Positions 1-10,600 of a stretch of DNA of 64,000 nt are shown one piece after another (the first letter of the stretch is position 1; each line of letters starts with the position of its first letter). The notes beneath the pieces are model-generated. The model searched no databases, had not been told where the DNA came from, and saw nothing but the letters and a program-made list of their open reading frames with translations. The DNA comes from Pelecanus crispus (Eukaryota; Chordata; Aves; Pelecaniformes; Pelecanidae). The translations under genes were made by a program, and so were the position numbers. Location of the stretch: the NCBI RefSeq assembly GCF_030463565.1, contig NC_134656.1:1245001-1309000 (forward strand), written 5' to 3'.

Positions 1-660
1 CTGGCAGCTGCTCTCCCTTGGGGCAGCACAATGGGGACCGTCCCCCACGGCATCCCCGGCCTCCGCCCTGACCCAGCGGTGACTGCGGGAGTCACGGGAA
101 CACTGTGGGGTGCAGGCAGCCCGGCTGCAAAACCGGGCGAGGGCAGGCCTGCACAGCAAACTCGCTGCTGCCCATGGGGACGGGGACCCTGCATTCCCCA
201 GCTGGGCACGGAGCCCCACAGCTGGCCCCCAGCACTGTCCCCTCCGTGCCATCGTCCCATCGAGGCACCTGCCCAGGGGAGACCTGTCCCAGCGCTGCCG
301 CATCTTCCCAGTGCAGAAAACGGGGTGCAAACGATCTTCCCTCATGCGCCTGCCCCTGACGCCCCATGTCTGAGCCCGGGGAGGGAGAGGAGGGAGCGGG
401 ACCCGGCCGCCACGGGGGTGGCTGGGGGGGCACAGCGCTGGGGCAGGGACAGGCCCCCCACAGACCCCAGCACACCCGGGCCCACCACAGCAGCGTGCCG
501 GGGGGGAACTGGGGCCAGCCCACGGGAGACCCCTCCCCGGCACCAGTACCCCCCAGCATGCCCACCCAGCCCGTACTGGTCCAGACGGGCTCCCCCCACT
601 TTCCCACTCCCTGGGGGCACGTCCTGGGGGCGCAGACCCCCCCCCAAAGCCCCGGGGCAG
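1..660. other. Intergenic, no gene seen
   Basis: GC-rich sequence distal to the 3' end of ID1. Open frames exist on both strands but have the composition of GC-rich noncoding DNA and resemble no protein I know. In mammals COX4I2 lies on this side of ID1; none of its recognisable segments is visible here. Confidence 0.5.
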
Positions 661-692
661 AAAGCAGAGGCGTGCCTGGTCATCAGGGCTTG

Positions 693-913
693 TTTAATAA
701 CAAAACTCCAGCTATTGTAGAACAATATTCTCCAGCATCATTGTAATATACAATACGGGGAATGCTCTCAGCAATCTGAGAAGGATACGTCCCGCGGCCA
801 CCGGGCAGCACGGGGACCCCCCGGGGCAGCCCCGCCAGGGAGGGGGGGCGCGGCTGCCGGCCCCGGGGGTCCCGGGATGGAGCCGGGGTGTCCGTGGCGG
901 GTCCGGAGCGGTC
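693..913 (-). other. ID1: ID1 3'UTR
   Basis: Sequence between the ID1 stop codon and an ATTAAA signal (698-693, minus strand). It starts GC-rich and becomes AT-rich over the last ~90 bases, with TATTG and AATATT motifs, as expected for a short-lived immediate-early type mRNA. The end is inferred from the signal alone. Confidence 0.55.
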
Positions 914-1491
914 TCAGCGGCACAGGATCCGGTCGGCAGCGGGCATGCACGGAGCCTGCGGGGAAAGCGGGGGCGAAGCGGGCGGTCAGTGCTGCTCGGG
1001 GGGGGTCCCGGGATGGAAGGTGGGGGGGGCAGGAGGAAGGAGCACCCCCGGGGAGGGGACGGCGCGGTGCAGAGCGGGGCCGTCCGGGGAGCCCGGCTGG
1101 GCCGGTGCCGCCGGGCTCTGGGCGGGGGGGGGGTACGGGGACTCCCGCACTCACCTCGGGGGGGTCCCCGGCGGCGGCGGGGCGGGGGGGGCCCGCGCTG
1201 CAGAGCCAGCTGCAGGTCCCAGATGTAGTCGATGACATGCTGCAGCAGCTCCACCTTGGAGACCCGCCGGTGTCGCGGCAGCGTCGGTACCAGCGCCCGC
1301 AGCCGCGAGTAGCAGCCCTTCATGTCGTACAGCAACGCGGCGGCGGCCGCCTGCTCCGCCGCCCCCGGGGACGCTCCCGGCGGCACCCCCGGGCCCGGCC
1401 CGCAGCGAGCGGCCTCCCCGGGCCGCACCGCTTTCAGCGCGCCGCCGGCACCCGCGGGCAGCGGCGAAGGGGCGGCGGCGGCGACCTTCAT
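914..1491 (-). CDS. ID1: DNA-binding protein inhibitor ID-1, two coding exons
   Basis: ID1 is a helix-loop-helix protein without a basic region; it sequesters E proteins in the nucleus and blocks their DNA binding. It is a classic BMP/SMAD target. Exon 1 runs 1491-1155 and exon 2 runs 955-914, with donor GT at 1154-1153 and acceptor AG at 957-956. The start is the ATG at 1491, giving MKVAAAAP and a later ALKA, as in vertebrate ID1; an in-frame ATG at 1584 lies in the TATA region and is rejected. The HLH is at residues ~53-97 ([20 protein letters not shown], then [20 protein letters not shown]). Exon 2 encodes [13 protein letters not shown], the typical ID C-terminus. As written, exon 1 ends in phase 1 while exon 2 needs phase 0. 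Reading one base fewer in the C8 run (G8 on +, 1184-1191) gives [10 protein letters not shown] and joins perfectly. A probable poly(A) signal, ATTAAA, is at 698-693. Confidence 0.93.
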
Positions 1492-1554
1492 GGCGAGGGG
1501 CGGCGGGGAGGGGAGGGGGGGGAAGCGACGGGCGGCGGCGGGACCCTGCGGGCG

Positions 1555-1640
1555 GACAGCCGAGCGCGCGCCCCGCCGCGCCAATTATAGAGCGCCGCCG
1601 CCGGCGGGGGCGGGGCCGCGGGGAGCGCCGTGGCCAATGG
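1555..1640 (-). promoter_or_regulatory. ID1: ID1 core promoter (TATA plus CCAAT)
   Basis: On the minus strand CTATAATTGG occupies 1590-1581, combining a TATA-like box with an inverted CCAAT (CCAAT on + at 1581-1585). A second CCAAT on the + strand lies at 1634-1638. The TATA box sits about 95 bases before the ATG, so transcription probably starts near 1555. Everything around it is CpG-island sequence. Confidence 0.65.
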
Positions 1641-1982
1641 CGGCGCCGCGGGGGCGGGGAAAGCCCCGCCCACCCCATTCATGCGCTCTCCCCCCCCCCT
1701 CCAGGGCAGCGCCTTAAAGGGGCAGTGGCGGGGAGATGGGCGGAGGGGAGGGGGGGGCTTGGGCTGCGGCGCGGGGGTCAGCGGGGCTGCGGGGGCTACC
1801 GGGGTGCGGGCACCGCCCGCCGCGACGCCTTCCCCGCCATTAACGTGGGCAACCGCCCCGCCGGCTCCCGGTGGCGGGCTCCCTGCAGCCCCCGCGTCCC
1901 GCCCCCCCCGCGGCTCCCGGTGCCCCGGCAGGCCCCCAGCCCCCCCCTGCACTGCCCGGGCCCCCCGCCGCCTCCCCGGCGG

Positions 1983-2053
1983 CTCAGACCGTTAGACGCC
2001 AGGGCTGTGACGTCACCCATTCATAAAACCCCGCGCGCTGTCAGCGCGGCGCC
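1983..2053. promoter_or_regulatory. ID1: ID1 BMP-response element with CRE
   Basis: The + strand carries CTCAGACCGTTAGACGCC from 1983, with two SMAD-type CAGAC/AGAC motifs. To my recollection this is identical to the core of the mammalian Id1 BMP-response element used in BRE reporters. A perfect palindromic CRE (TGACGTCA, 2008-2015), a CATAAAA sequence and the SMAD1/5-type GGCGCC (2048-2053) follow. In mammals the CAGAC and GGCGCC parts are close together; here the CRE lies between them. The module is ~0.5 kb upstream of the ID1 start codon. Confidence 0.8.
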
Positions 2054-2120
2054 TCGCGGGCGGTGCCCATGGCGACGGGGGCGGGGCGGGGCGGGGGGGG
2101 CACCTGCGGGCCGGCCCGGG

Positions 2121-2780
2121 CACGGGGGCACCGGCACCTCACGGGGACAGGGGGACCCCCACGGGGACACGGGGGCACGGGGACATGGGGGCACCGGCAC
2201 CCCCACGGGGACCCCCACGGGGACACGGGGACATGGGGGCAGGGGGGCACCGGCACCCCCACGGGGACCCCCACGGGGACACGGGGACCCCCACGGGGAC
2301 ACGGGGGCACGGGCACCCCACGGGGACAGGGGGACCCCCACGGGGACACAGGGGCGCGGGCACCGCACGGGGACATGGGGGCAGGGGGGAACCGGCACCC
2401 CCACGGGGACACGGGGACACAGGGGCGCGGGGACATGGGGGAACCGGCACCCCCACGGGGACCCCCACGGGGACACAGGGGCATGGGGATATGGGGGCAC
2501 TGGCACCCCCACGGGGACACGGGCATCCTCACAGGGACACGGGGGCATCGGGGACACGGGCACCTCCACGGGGACAGGGGGCCATGGGGGCACCAGCACC
2601 CCAATGGGGACACCGGCACCCCCACGGGGACACGGGGACCCCCACGGGGACACAGGGGCGCGGGCACCCCACAGGGACACAGGGACAGGGGGGCACCGGC
2701 ACCCCCACAGGGACACGGGCACCCCACGGGGACACGGGGGCATCAGGGACACCGGCACCCCCACGGGGACAGCCCGTCCC
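2121..2780. repeat. GC-rich minisatellite upstream of ID1
   Basis: About 650 bases of imperfect tandem copies built from modules such as GGCACCCCCACGGGGACACG and GGGGACATGGGGGCA, with units of roughly 20-35 bases that expand and contract along the array. No stop codon occurs in several frames on either strand, producing spurious open frames full of GTPTGTRGHG or VPVSPWGCP repeats. The strands are asymmetric: the + strand has many runs of four or more G and could form G-quadruplexes. Confidence 0.92.
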
Positions 2781-3004
2781 CCGCCCCCGGCTTGGTCTCC
2801 CGGGCCGGGGTGGCCCCACTCGCAGCCCAGTCCCGGTCCCGAAACCTCCAGGGAGGCGGCAGCTGCCGGGCGGGGGGGGCTCCAGGCTTGGGGTCCCGGG
2901 GGGGGCGGGCAGGGCCGGGGGCGGGGGCGCTGGCGAGGACCCCCCAGCCCACCCCGAACAGCACGAACCGGTGCTGGGGCGCATAGGGGGTGAGCTGCGG
3001 CGTT

Positions 3005-3320
3005 CTGAGTCGCTACACATGCTCACGGGCGCGCGTGCAAGCGTGTACGGGCACGGGCGCATGGATACGAGTGCATGTGTGCACTCGTGGAGGCACGCAC
3101 ATACACGTGCACGCACGCACAGATGTACGGACACACACAAACACGCGTGCGCGGGAAGATTCACACCGATACATGGACCCGCGGATGCACACACGTGCAC
3201 AAACACATCCGTAAATACGTGCGCACGCATGCATACGTGCACACACATGAATGCACGTGCAGATACACACACACATGCGTGCACACCGATGCACGCTCAC
3301 GCACACGTACACCCCGTCTT
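3005..3320. repeat. Alternating purine-pyrimidine (CA/CG/TA) tract
   Basis: About 300 bases dominated by ACACAC, ACGTGC, GCGTGC and CATACG steps, a degenerate CA-type simple repeat. Alternating purine-pyrimidine of this length is a Z-DNA candidate. It has no coding character. Confidence 0.8.
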
Positions 3321-4009
3321 GCACATCTGCATACCCCGCGAGGCCGTGCCACGGGGCCTGGCTGCGCCACCGCAATCCTGGCAGCAGCATGAAGCTGCGC
3401 CGGGCTCCACCGCCAACAAAGCCGGCACGGGGCCAGGGCACCCCGAAAAAGCTGCTCCAGCGCACCCTGGCCTTGTGCCGTGCTCAGCTGCCCCCCGCTC
3501 ACCGGGGGACAGGGCTGCCAGGGTGGGCTGCGCTGCCGCGGTGGCACCGCTGCGATGGTGTTTCATGGTGGCACGGCCACGGGGACAGCCCGGACACCTC
3601 GTGTCCTTCCTGGCCGGAGAGCGTGTCACGCCGGCTGGCCCCGGCGTGGGTGCTGAGGGCCCCAGCGCCCTGCCTTTTGTGGGGGTGGACTGGGGGCCAG
3701 ACCCTCCCGTGCCCGGAGCGGCTGCAGCCTCCCCAGGCGTGCAGGGAGCTGAAGGCCTCCCCTCCTCTTCCTCCTCTTGGGTGGGGGGCAGCAAGCCTGG
3801 AGAACGTGGATGGACTTTAACCCTGCCAGCCTGGCTGGGGGGAGCCGCATCCCTCTGTCCCTCTGTCCCCCCAGCCCTCTGTCCCTCCCTCTGTCCCTCC
3901 TCGCTGTGTCCCCCATGCCGGTGCGGCGGCGGTTCCCAGGGTGGGCACGGCGCTGGGGTCGCCCCCTCCATTCAGGGCTCGGCGGAGGGCCTGGTGCTGC
4001 CCGGTTCCC

Positions 4010-4160
4010 ACAGCGGCTCTCAAAGCTGCTAATTAGCTCCCATCTGGCGGCGGTGGCCGGGCCGCGGCGGGGAGGCCGGGGACATTGTGCGCAGGAATGC
4101 CTTTCAGTGCCGCCGGCCGGCCGGGTGCCGCCAGCTGCGCCACCAACAATGCGCCGCGGC
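4010..4160. promoter_or_regulatory. Candidate conserved noncoding element
   Basis: Contains TAATTA (homeodomain type), the E-box CATCTG, ACATTGT and AACAATG (SOX type) and GGAATG (TEAD type) within 150 bases of otherwise monotonous GC-rich sequence. A perfect TTCTGGGAA STAT-type palindrome lies further on at 4528-4536. Conservation cannot be tested here; this is motif density only. Confidence 0.25.
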
Positions 4161-6419
4161 CGGGACGAGCCGGCCCCCGCACCCCGGCGGGCGCCTTGCC
4201 CGCGGCCCCGAGCACCGGCCACCCCGGGCGGCGTGGGGACCGGGATGGGTTTCGCCGCCGTGGTGGGGTGTCGTGGCACAACGTGGCGTGGCCGCCCTGG
4301 CTACTGGTGGCCCCGGTTCCTGGGTTGTCCCCAACTGCGGGACACCCTTGCCCCAGCCCTCTGCGTGTTGGGGTGCTGGCGTTGGGGATGGGGTGCCGGG
4401 GTCAGGGCTGCCGGCGTGGTGCCGGGACACGGCCCTGGCCACAGCTGGGCGCGGGGGCCCAGCATGGCATGCCGGCCAGCACGGCCGGTGTTGTCCGGCA
4501 AGACGGATAGCTTCATTTCCATGTCAATTCTGGGAACGGGGCGCGCGGCGCGGTAACAGCGGCCTCGGCCATATGGTGGTGGCCGGGCTCAGCCCGGCTG
4601 GGGGGGGGGGGTGGCTGCTTTGCACCGAGCAGGGGTTGCCCAGCAGCCGAGCACATCAAAGCCCCCGGCCGCCCCCCGCCCCACCGGGACCACACAGGGC
4701 ACGGCCACACCAGGCCGGCGAGGGGCCGCCGGGGCTGCCTGTGCCGCGGTGCCGATGGTTAGCACCGCAGCACCCAGCCCTGCGCTCGGGGCTGCGAGCA
4801 GGACAGAAGCACGGACACCACGGGTCAGGCTGGGGGTCCCCCCCGGTTGAACGGGACCCCTGAACCCGGGCTGCTCCTGCCCCAGCTGGGTTCCATCCAG
4901 GTCCCGCCACCCCATGCCATGTGTGCCGGCCCTGGGGACACGCATGCTGCACCCCAGGGCTGTGCGGAGCCCCCCGTGCCCGCAGGACAGTGCTGAGCCG
5001 GAGCCACTGGCACCCGCCGCGCAGCTGGAGCGGGGCCGAGGCCTGAGAAAGCCCCTGCACGTTCCCCTCCCGCCTTCTCCCTTCCCGTTCCCGGCTCCAT
5101 CCGCTGCAGCCCAGACCAGCTGGAGCCAGGCGGCCCTTCCTGGGATTTATTCCAGCTTCCTGCCCCTCCTCGCCGGCCGGCCGGGGCTCCGGCTGCTCTC
5201 GGCTGCTTCCTCTCCCCGCTCACGGCCACCGGCTGGGCGCCACCGCCGGCACCCGCCACCCCGCAGGACCCCCCGCTTCTCACTGCCGGCACCCCCGGAC
5301 CCCCGGGGGACTGCGGCACCCAGCACCCATCCCACCAAACGCACTCCCGGCTGGGTGGGGAAGGCTCTGGCAGAGCTCTGGGGACGAGCAGCCCTGCTGT
5401 CCCCATCCCAGCCACCACCATCCCACTGCCTGGCGTTTGCACCCAGGGGTGCCCTCTGTGCACCCCCAGCTCAGCCCATCGCACCCCACTGCAATCCCTG
5501 GCAGGAGCTTGGCGTGAGGGGAGGGCACCCAGGGGCTGCCCCCACCAGTGGGTGCCTGCATCGCTGTCCCAAGGGGCCACGGGCGTGGGGGGATCGCCCC
5601 AAACCCCACGGCTGCCGGCAGCGGGGCACGCTGACTCCAGCTCCGGCCCCACGGATGGAGGTTTCCTGCCGGAGCCGGTGCGTTCATGTTTCCGCAGCCC
5701 CCCTGAGCCGGAGGGACCCCGCAGCGAGGGGAAGGTGGCCCAGCGGTAGCCCAGACAGAGCGGAGCCGTGCGGCTGCGGCAGCACCGGGAGCGGAGGTGC
5801 CGCGGGGACCAGGTGCAGCAGGCGAGCGAGCCCGGGGCCACCGAGGCGCCGGCTCCGCTGGCAGCTCCTTGCAAGGCCCGGTGTGCTTCCTTCCTCCCGG
5901 CCGGCTCCAGCTTATCAGCCGAGCAGGGCGAGCAGCGAGCCGGCTCTCCCCTCCTCAGGCCTTCCGCTCCCCACGGCCCCCGGGCAAGCTCCTGGCTCGC
6001 TGCCACGCTCCCACCGCACTCATGGCTGGCACGAGCATCCCCAAACCCGGCAGCAGGGAGGCAGGAGGGCGATGCGGCAGCCGGGGGTACCACGTGCAAC
6101 CCCCAGCCTGCTCCTGCACGCTCGGGGAGGGCTCCGGAGCACGCACGGCGACGGGCACAAGGCCGCGGTGGCATCAGGCTCCCACCACCCGAAGCCGAGG
6201 AGGAACGCAGCCCCTCGCAGGACGCGCTGCCAGACCCGCGCCGTCACGCCGCGGCGGTGAGCGGGGCCCCAGCTTGGGACGGGGTGCTGCGCCCCGCGGC
6301 AGAGCCAGCGTCGTTTTCCACGGGACACTGGAGGCTGGTGAAATCACATCTGGAGTCTAGACTCAGAGACTCCGTGGGCCGGGCCTGGCCGCCGTGCGGT
6401 GCCCGGGCCCTGCTGCACA

Positions 6420-6680
6420 CTGTTTGCTTAGCTGGAGGTATTTAATTGGAATTAAAGTGGCCCCTCTTGTTTTTGCGGACAGGGCTGTTGGAAAAGGAGC
6501 TGTAAGTCATAGAAAACATCTGTAGGAGACTGTGAAGGGTCATTAGATGGCAGAACGCGAGGCGCCACTTTTAGTGCTCGCAGCCGACGCGGGGAATAAT
6601 GGTTCAATACGGCTTTTGTGGAGGGGCTGCCAAGCCGGCAAACACTTTCTATTTTTTCTGGCAGTTGGCACGGCCGGAGG
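6420..6680. promoter_or_regulatory. Candidate enhancer: AT-rich island
   Basis: About 250 bases near 50 percent AT inside a region well above 65 percent GC, not matching any repeat I recognise. It has non-repetitive complex sequence with TTTAATTGGAATTAAA (near-palindromic), GATGGCAG and AATAATGG. This compositional signature is typical of conserved noncoding elements in avian microchromosomes. Inference only. Confidence 0.3.
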
Positions 6681-7344
6681 GACGCAGGATCCTGCTCCGA
6701 AGGCAGGCAGGGAGGACACCGCCGGTGCTGCGGGACACGCAGCAGCTGGCCGCAGCAGCAGCTGAAGTTGCTGCTGGAGCTGCCCCTGCCCGCAGCCGCT
6801 CCAGCCCCGCTGCCTGTCCCTGCCCCGGGGGGTGGACACAGCCTGCACCCTCTTCACCCCACTCAGGGGCTGGGTTTGGGGTCACCCAGCTCCGTCCCTC
6901 CCATGCCCGCTCCCCCAGGCCGTGGGGGCTCAGCCCCAGCTTGCTGAGCCCCCCCAGCAGCCGAGGCAGAGCACATCCCCATCCCGCCGGGCTCCTGCGT
7001 CCCGATCCCCGCTCGCTCATCCTGCTCCGGGGCCAGACCCCAGCTCAAACCCACCCGGGGCCAGGCTGGGGGGCAGCGACCGCAGCCCTAAATCTGGGTG
7101 TTGCAGATGGGGGGTGCCCAGGCTGAGGCCGGCCGGGGGAAGGCCGAGCACAGCAGGAGCAGGAGGGGGAAGGGGACGGTCACTTGGAAACAGCCGGACA
7201 ACAGCCAAGGGCCCCACAGGGAGAACAAGGCTGCCAGAGAGCTGGGACGCCGATCCCGGTGCGGGCCAGGCAGCTGAGAAGGGGCTACAACCGGAGCAGC
7301 GGCCAAGGCAAGGGCTATCGGCACAGCGCCGGCACTGCCAGACC

Positions 7345-7623
7345 AGCACTCCTTCTTTTGACATGGTTTAATTATGAGAGAAAGCAAATGCACAATACAA
7401 AATTTAAAAACCGGCCTGTGGTTTGCCCCCCACCCGCCTCGTACCCCCGGAGGAGATAAACAGGCGGGGGGGTGGCTATGCGGCGTACATCGATACCCCA
7501 CCTGGGTGGCTGCTCCGACACACACAACACGATGCTCTTGCACAATTGTTTCGTCGTCTGTCACTTGCGGAGGGTCTGGAAGGGCCCCAGCCCAGCGGCA
7601 CCGGGCACCACCCGCGGGCAAGG
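7345..7623 (-). other. HM13: HM13 3'UTR
   Basis: The stretch from the HM13 stop codon to an ATTAAA signal at 7372-7367 (minus strand). The last ~60 bases are AT-rich. An end near 7345 is inferred from the signal. Confidence 0.5.
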
Positions 7624-10600
7624 TCACTTCTCCTTCTTGGTGGCTTCTGTCGTCTCTTCTTTGGAGGCCCCCGGCACCTCCTTGGGGGTAGAGCTCTCCT
7701 CGTAGCTGGGGACGAGAGGGACAAGAGGGAGGAGTGAGCGGGGTCAGACTGCTGGGGACAGACACTTGTGCCTGGCAGGGACAGCCCAGCCCGAGGGTCT
7801 GCTGTGCTGCAGCGGCCGCGCCGAGGAGGGGGTGGGCTCCAGCCATCGGCCCCCCGCTGTAGGAACCCGACAGGGAAGAGCGCAGGCGGGGAGACGAGCG
7901 CTGCGACACCCCCCAAACAGCTCCAGGGCTGGGGTGCACCCAGCCAGGGGCTGGGCCTTCCCCTGCCAAACCCTCAGGCCAGCTCCATGGCCGGGGGGGT
8001 CCATCCTCCTGCCAGCACCCACCGTCGCTCCCGAGAGCGCCGCCGGATATCCTGGAGACCACCACGCTTCCCCCGACACTGCCACGCCGAGCACTGGTGC
8101 CAGCGAGGCCAGTTAGCGGGGGGAGCCGCAGCAAGACCGACAGTGGCGACTCCCCCCAGGGACTCACTGCAAAACCCCCCCAGCACCGTCCCCGGGGCCC
8201 TGGCAAAGGAAAGCCAGGAGCGCTGCCTTCCAGCAGGAAGCACGAGGGCAGAAAATGTCAAATCCTTTCTCCCTTCAGAGTTTCCCCTCAAAGACAGGGA
8301 GAGAAGCCGGCCCGCAGCAGCGAGGTGACAGCTACTGCCCTGCCCGGGGAACGGGGAGAGCCGGGACCAGCCCCTACCTGGCCAGAGCGACAGAGAAGGG
8401 GCACCGCGTGCGATTGCTACATGGCACTAGGGCTTTGCTGCCGGCGTCGGCGGGGACAGGACAGTTTCTGCTGCATGGAATCAGCAAGGCTGGCCGGCGA
8501 GCCGGACACGGTGGGGAAGTGGGTAAGTCTTGGTGTGTGTGGCAAGATTTCAGCAGAGGATTCATAGCTGCAGGAGAGAGAGGAAGCAGGAGGGGACGGG
8601 GGAAGACGAGGACAGAAAGGAGAGAGAGGGGAGAGAGAGAAAAAGCAGAAGAGTTTTGCAGTGAGACTGCTGCAAACCCACCACCCTGCGCAGGCAGCCT
8701 GCTGTCCCCTCCGGCTGCCAGCACCCCTAGCCCAGGCTGGGGTGGTCCTGGGGCCGTGCTGGCAGGGTCCTGCCCGCGCTCCCCTCGCCTGCAGGCCCCA
8801 GGGCAGGGCTGTGGCGTGGAAGAGCGAGGGCTGAGACGCAGGGAGAAGGCAGCTCCCGCTGGCACGGGTAGAGCCAGGCAGCCGGAGCCCACAGGAGAAC
8901 AAGCCTGCGCACCGGGAAGGCAGGGGCAGAGCGGCCCAGGGGCCATGCAGGCAGCAGACGGACGCGGCAGACCCTTTCCTGCCGCTCGAGGACAGCGCAT
9001 CCGCAGCAAGTGTGAGCGGCAGGACGGGCTTCCCGCCGCTGACAGCTGATGGAGGCAGAGTGAAGGTTACCACCTGCCTAGGGAGGCTCAGCAAGGCCAG
9101 GAGCCGCAAAACCGATCCCGACGTCGCCCACCTCTGCTCCATCGGCACCCCTTCCCCGGGGCCGGCAGCACAGATCTGCTCGCTCCCAGCCTCCCTGCAG
9201 CGCTGCCTGCACTCGCCGCTGCATCAGACCCTCGCTGCCCTCGCCCAGGGCAGCTCACGGCTGCTGCGAGACACCAACGTGTAGGCAGCTCGCTGCGTGC
9301 AGGCAGCCGGCCGGCAGAGACCACGCGGGAGCTCCGGGCTGCCGTCAGCGTGGGGGAGGAGCAGGACGCACCGAAGCTGCGCAGGGGAGCTACACCTGGT
9401 GGGATTCCTGCAGTGGGAGCCGCTGCCCTCCAGGCACGAGTCCCATCCGTCCTACTTCCTCTGCCTGCAACTGGAGCGACTTCAAGGGGGTCCGACCCCA
9501 GGGCCTGTCAAGGTTGCAAACCCCCCAGCCTCCCGCGCTTGCCCTGGCAGTGCTCAGCAAACAACAGTGGGCAGCGCTTTGCTGCTGGAGCAGCTTGTGC
9601 CTAATGCTCTGTGAGGCACTAGCCCCCGCTGCCCAGCTGCCAGGCTCCCCAGGGTGCCTCGCTGCCAAACGGGCCGGACTCGCAGCTCGTCTCTCCCCAG
9701 TTTCCTGGCGCGGGAGGTGTTGCCGCTGTCAGCCGGTGAGTCATGGCAGCGGGGAGAGCGGCTGCAGGATCCCAGGTGCACAGGAAGGACGATCCCAGGA
9801 CACTCAGCGCCTGCAGCAGCGATCGTCAGAAGCGAACATCAAAGGACGGGGCAGGTGCGGCAGGGCTGGGGAGCCGGCCCAGCTGACAGCCCCGGTGGGA
9901 ACACGCATACCTGCCATCTCCCAGGGGAGGGGAAGGAGGTGAGGGCAGCCAGCTCCCCACTGCCACCCCACTCGGGTGCTGGTTTCCCTCTGAGCAGGCT
10001 GAGGGCTAGGGCAGAGGCACCCCGGAGCGGGGAGGCTGGGGGGTGCACGGCCTTGCTTTGGGACGGATGTTCCCTTCCGTTCTTGGCTTCAGCCGTCCTC
10101 AAACAAGCAACTGCACTGGGCCACCACCAAGCCTCAAGCGCAACCAGCCGAGCACAGTGGAGAAACAGCTCCCAGGCAGGCCAGCCCATGCTCAGCTCAG
10201 AGGGGACAGTCCAGGCAGGAGACCAAAGCTGCCCACTGCCAGCAAACAGGCGAACGCCTGGAGCGTGGCACACTGCGAGAAGGGCCAGAGCGCAACAGCA
10301 CAGACCCCATTCTCTGCACCTACAGTCCCCAGAGCAGGGAGACTGCTGCAAACCAGGATGCTTCAGCCGAGCAGGGAGGCTGGGATGTGCTCAAACCGGC
10401 CCTGGCTGCTCTCGCAGCCGGCTCTGGCTCCGTTCTCCCCCACCCACAGGCCCTGGGACACAATGACCAAGTATCTCAGCACCAGGTGCGCGGTCCCACC
10501 CTCCCCTGCCTGCCAGCGTACGGGAAGAGTTTGTCACCGGGGCGTAAAGCAATACCAGATGCTGCCTGCCTGTTGGTACCGTACCAAAGCTCCCACCCAG

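Larger units (their letters stand above)
3330..7340. other. ID1-HM13 intergenic region
   Basis: No gene is recognisable between the ID1 upstream repeats and the HM13 3' end. Most is GC-rich and featureless. Two stretches differ in composition and carry dense transcription-factor-like motifs (around 4010-4160 with 4500-4560, and 6420-6680); these are listed separately as candidate regulatory elements. Long open frames here are composition artefacts. Confidence 0.5.

Noticed and set aside
1-660. Possible COX4I2 exon left of ID1
   Set aside because: None of the conserved COX4 segments can be read in any frame, so the gene, if present, lies outside the window.
2990-3390. Cys/His-rich frames in the CA-type tract resembling zinc-finger or toxin-like peptides
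   Set aside because: CVCV and HTHT patterns come from translating an alternating simple repeat.
1725-4032. Long open frames of 422 and 615 residues across the GC minisatellite
   Set aside because: They consist of translated tandem repeat, are open in several frames at once and resemble no protein.
7088-8206. 372-residue minus-strand frame over the last HM13 exon
   Set aside because: It reads a different frame from the HM13 exon 12 coding sequence (ending TKKEK) and crosses the proven splice acceptor at 7706.
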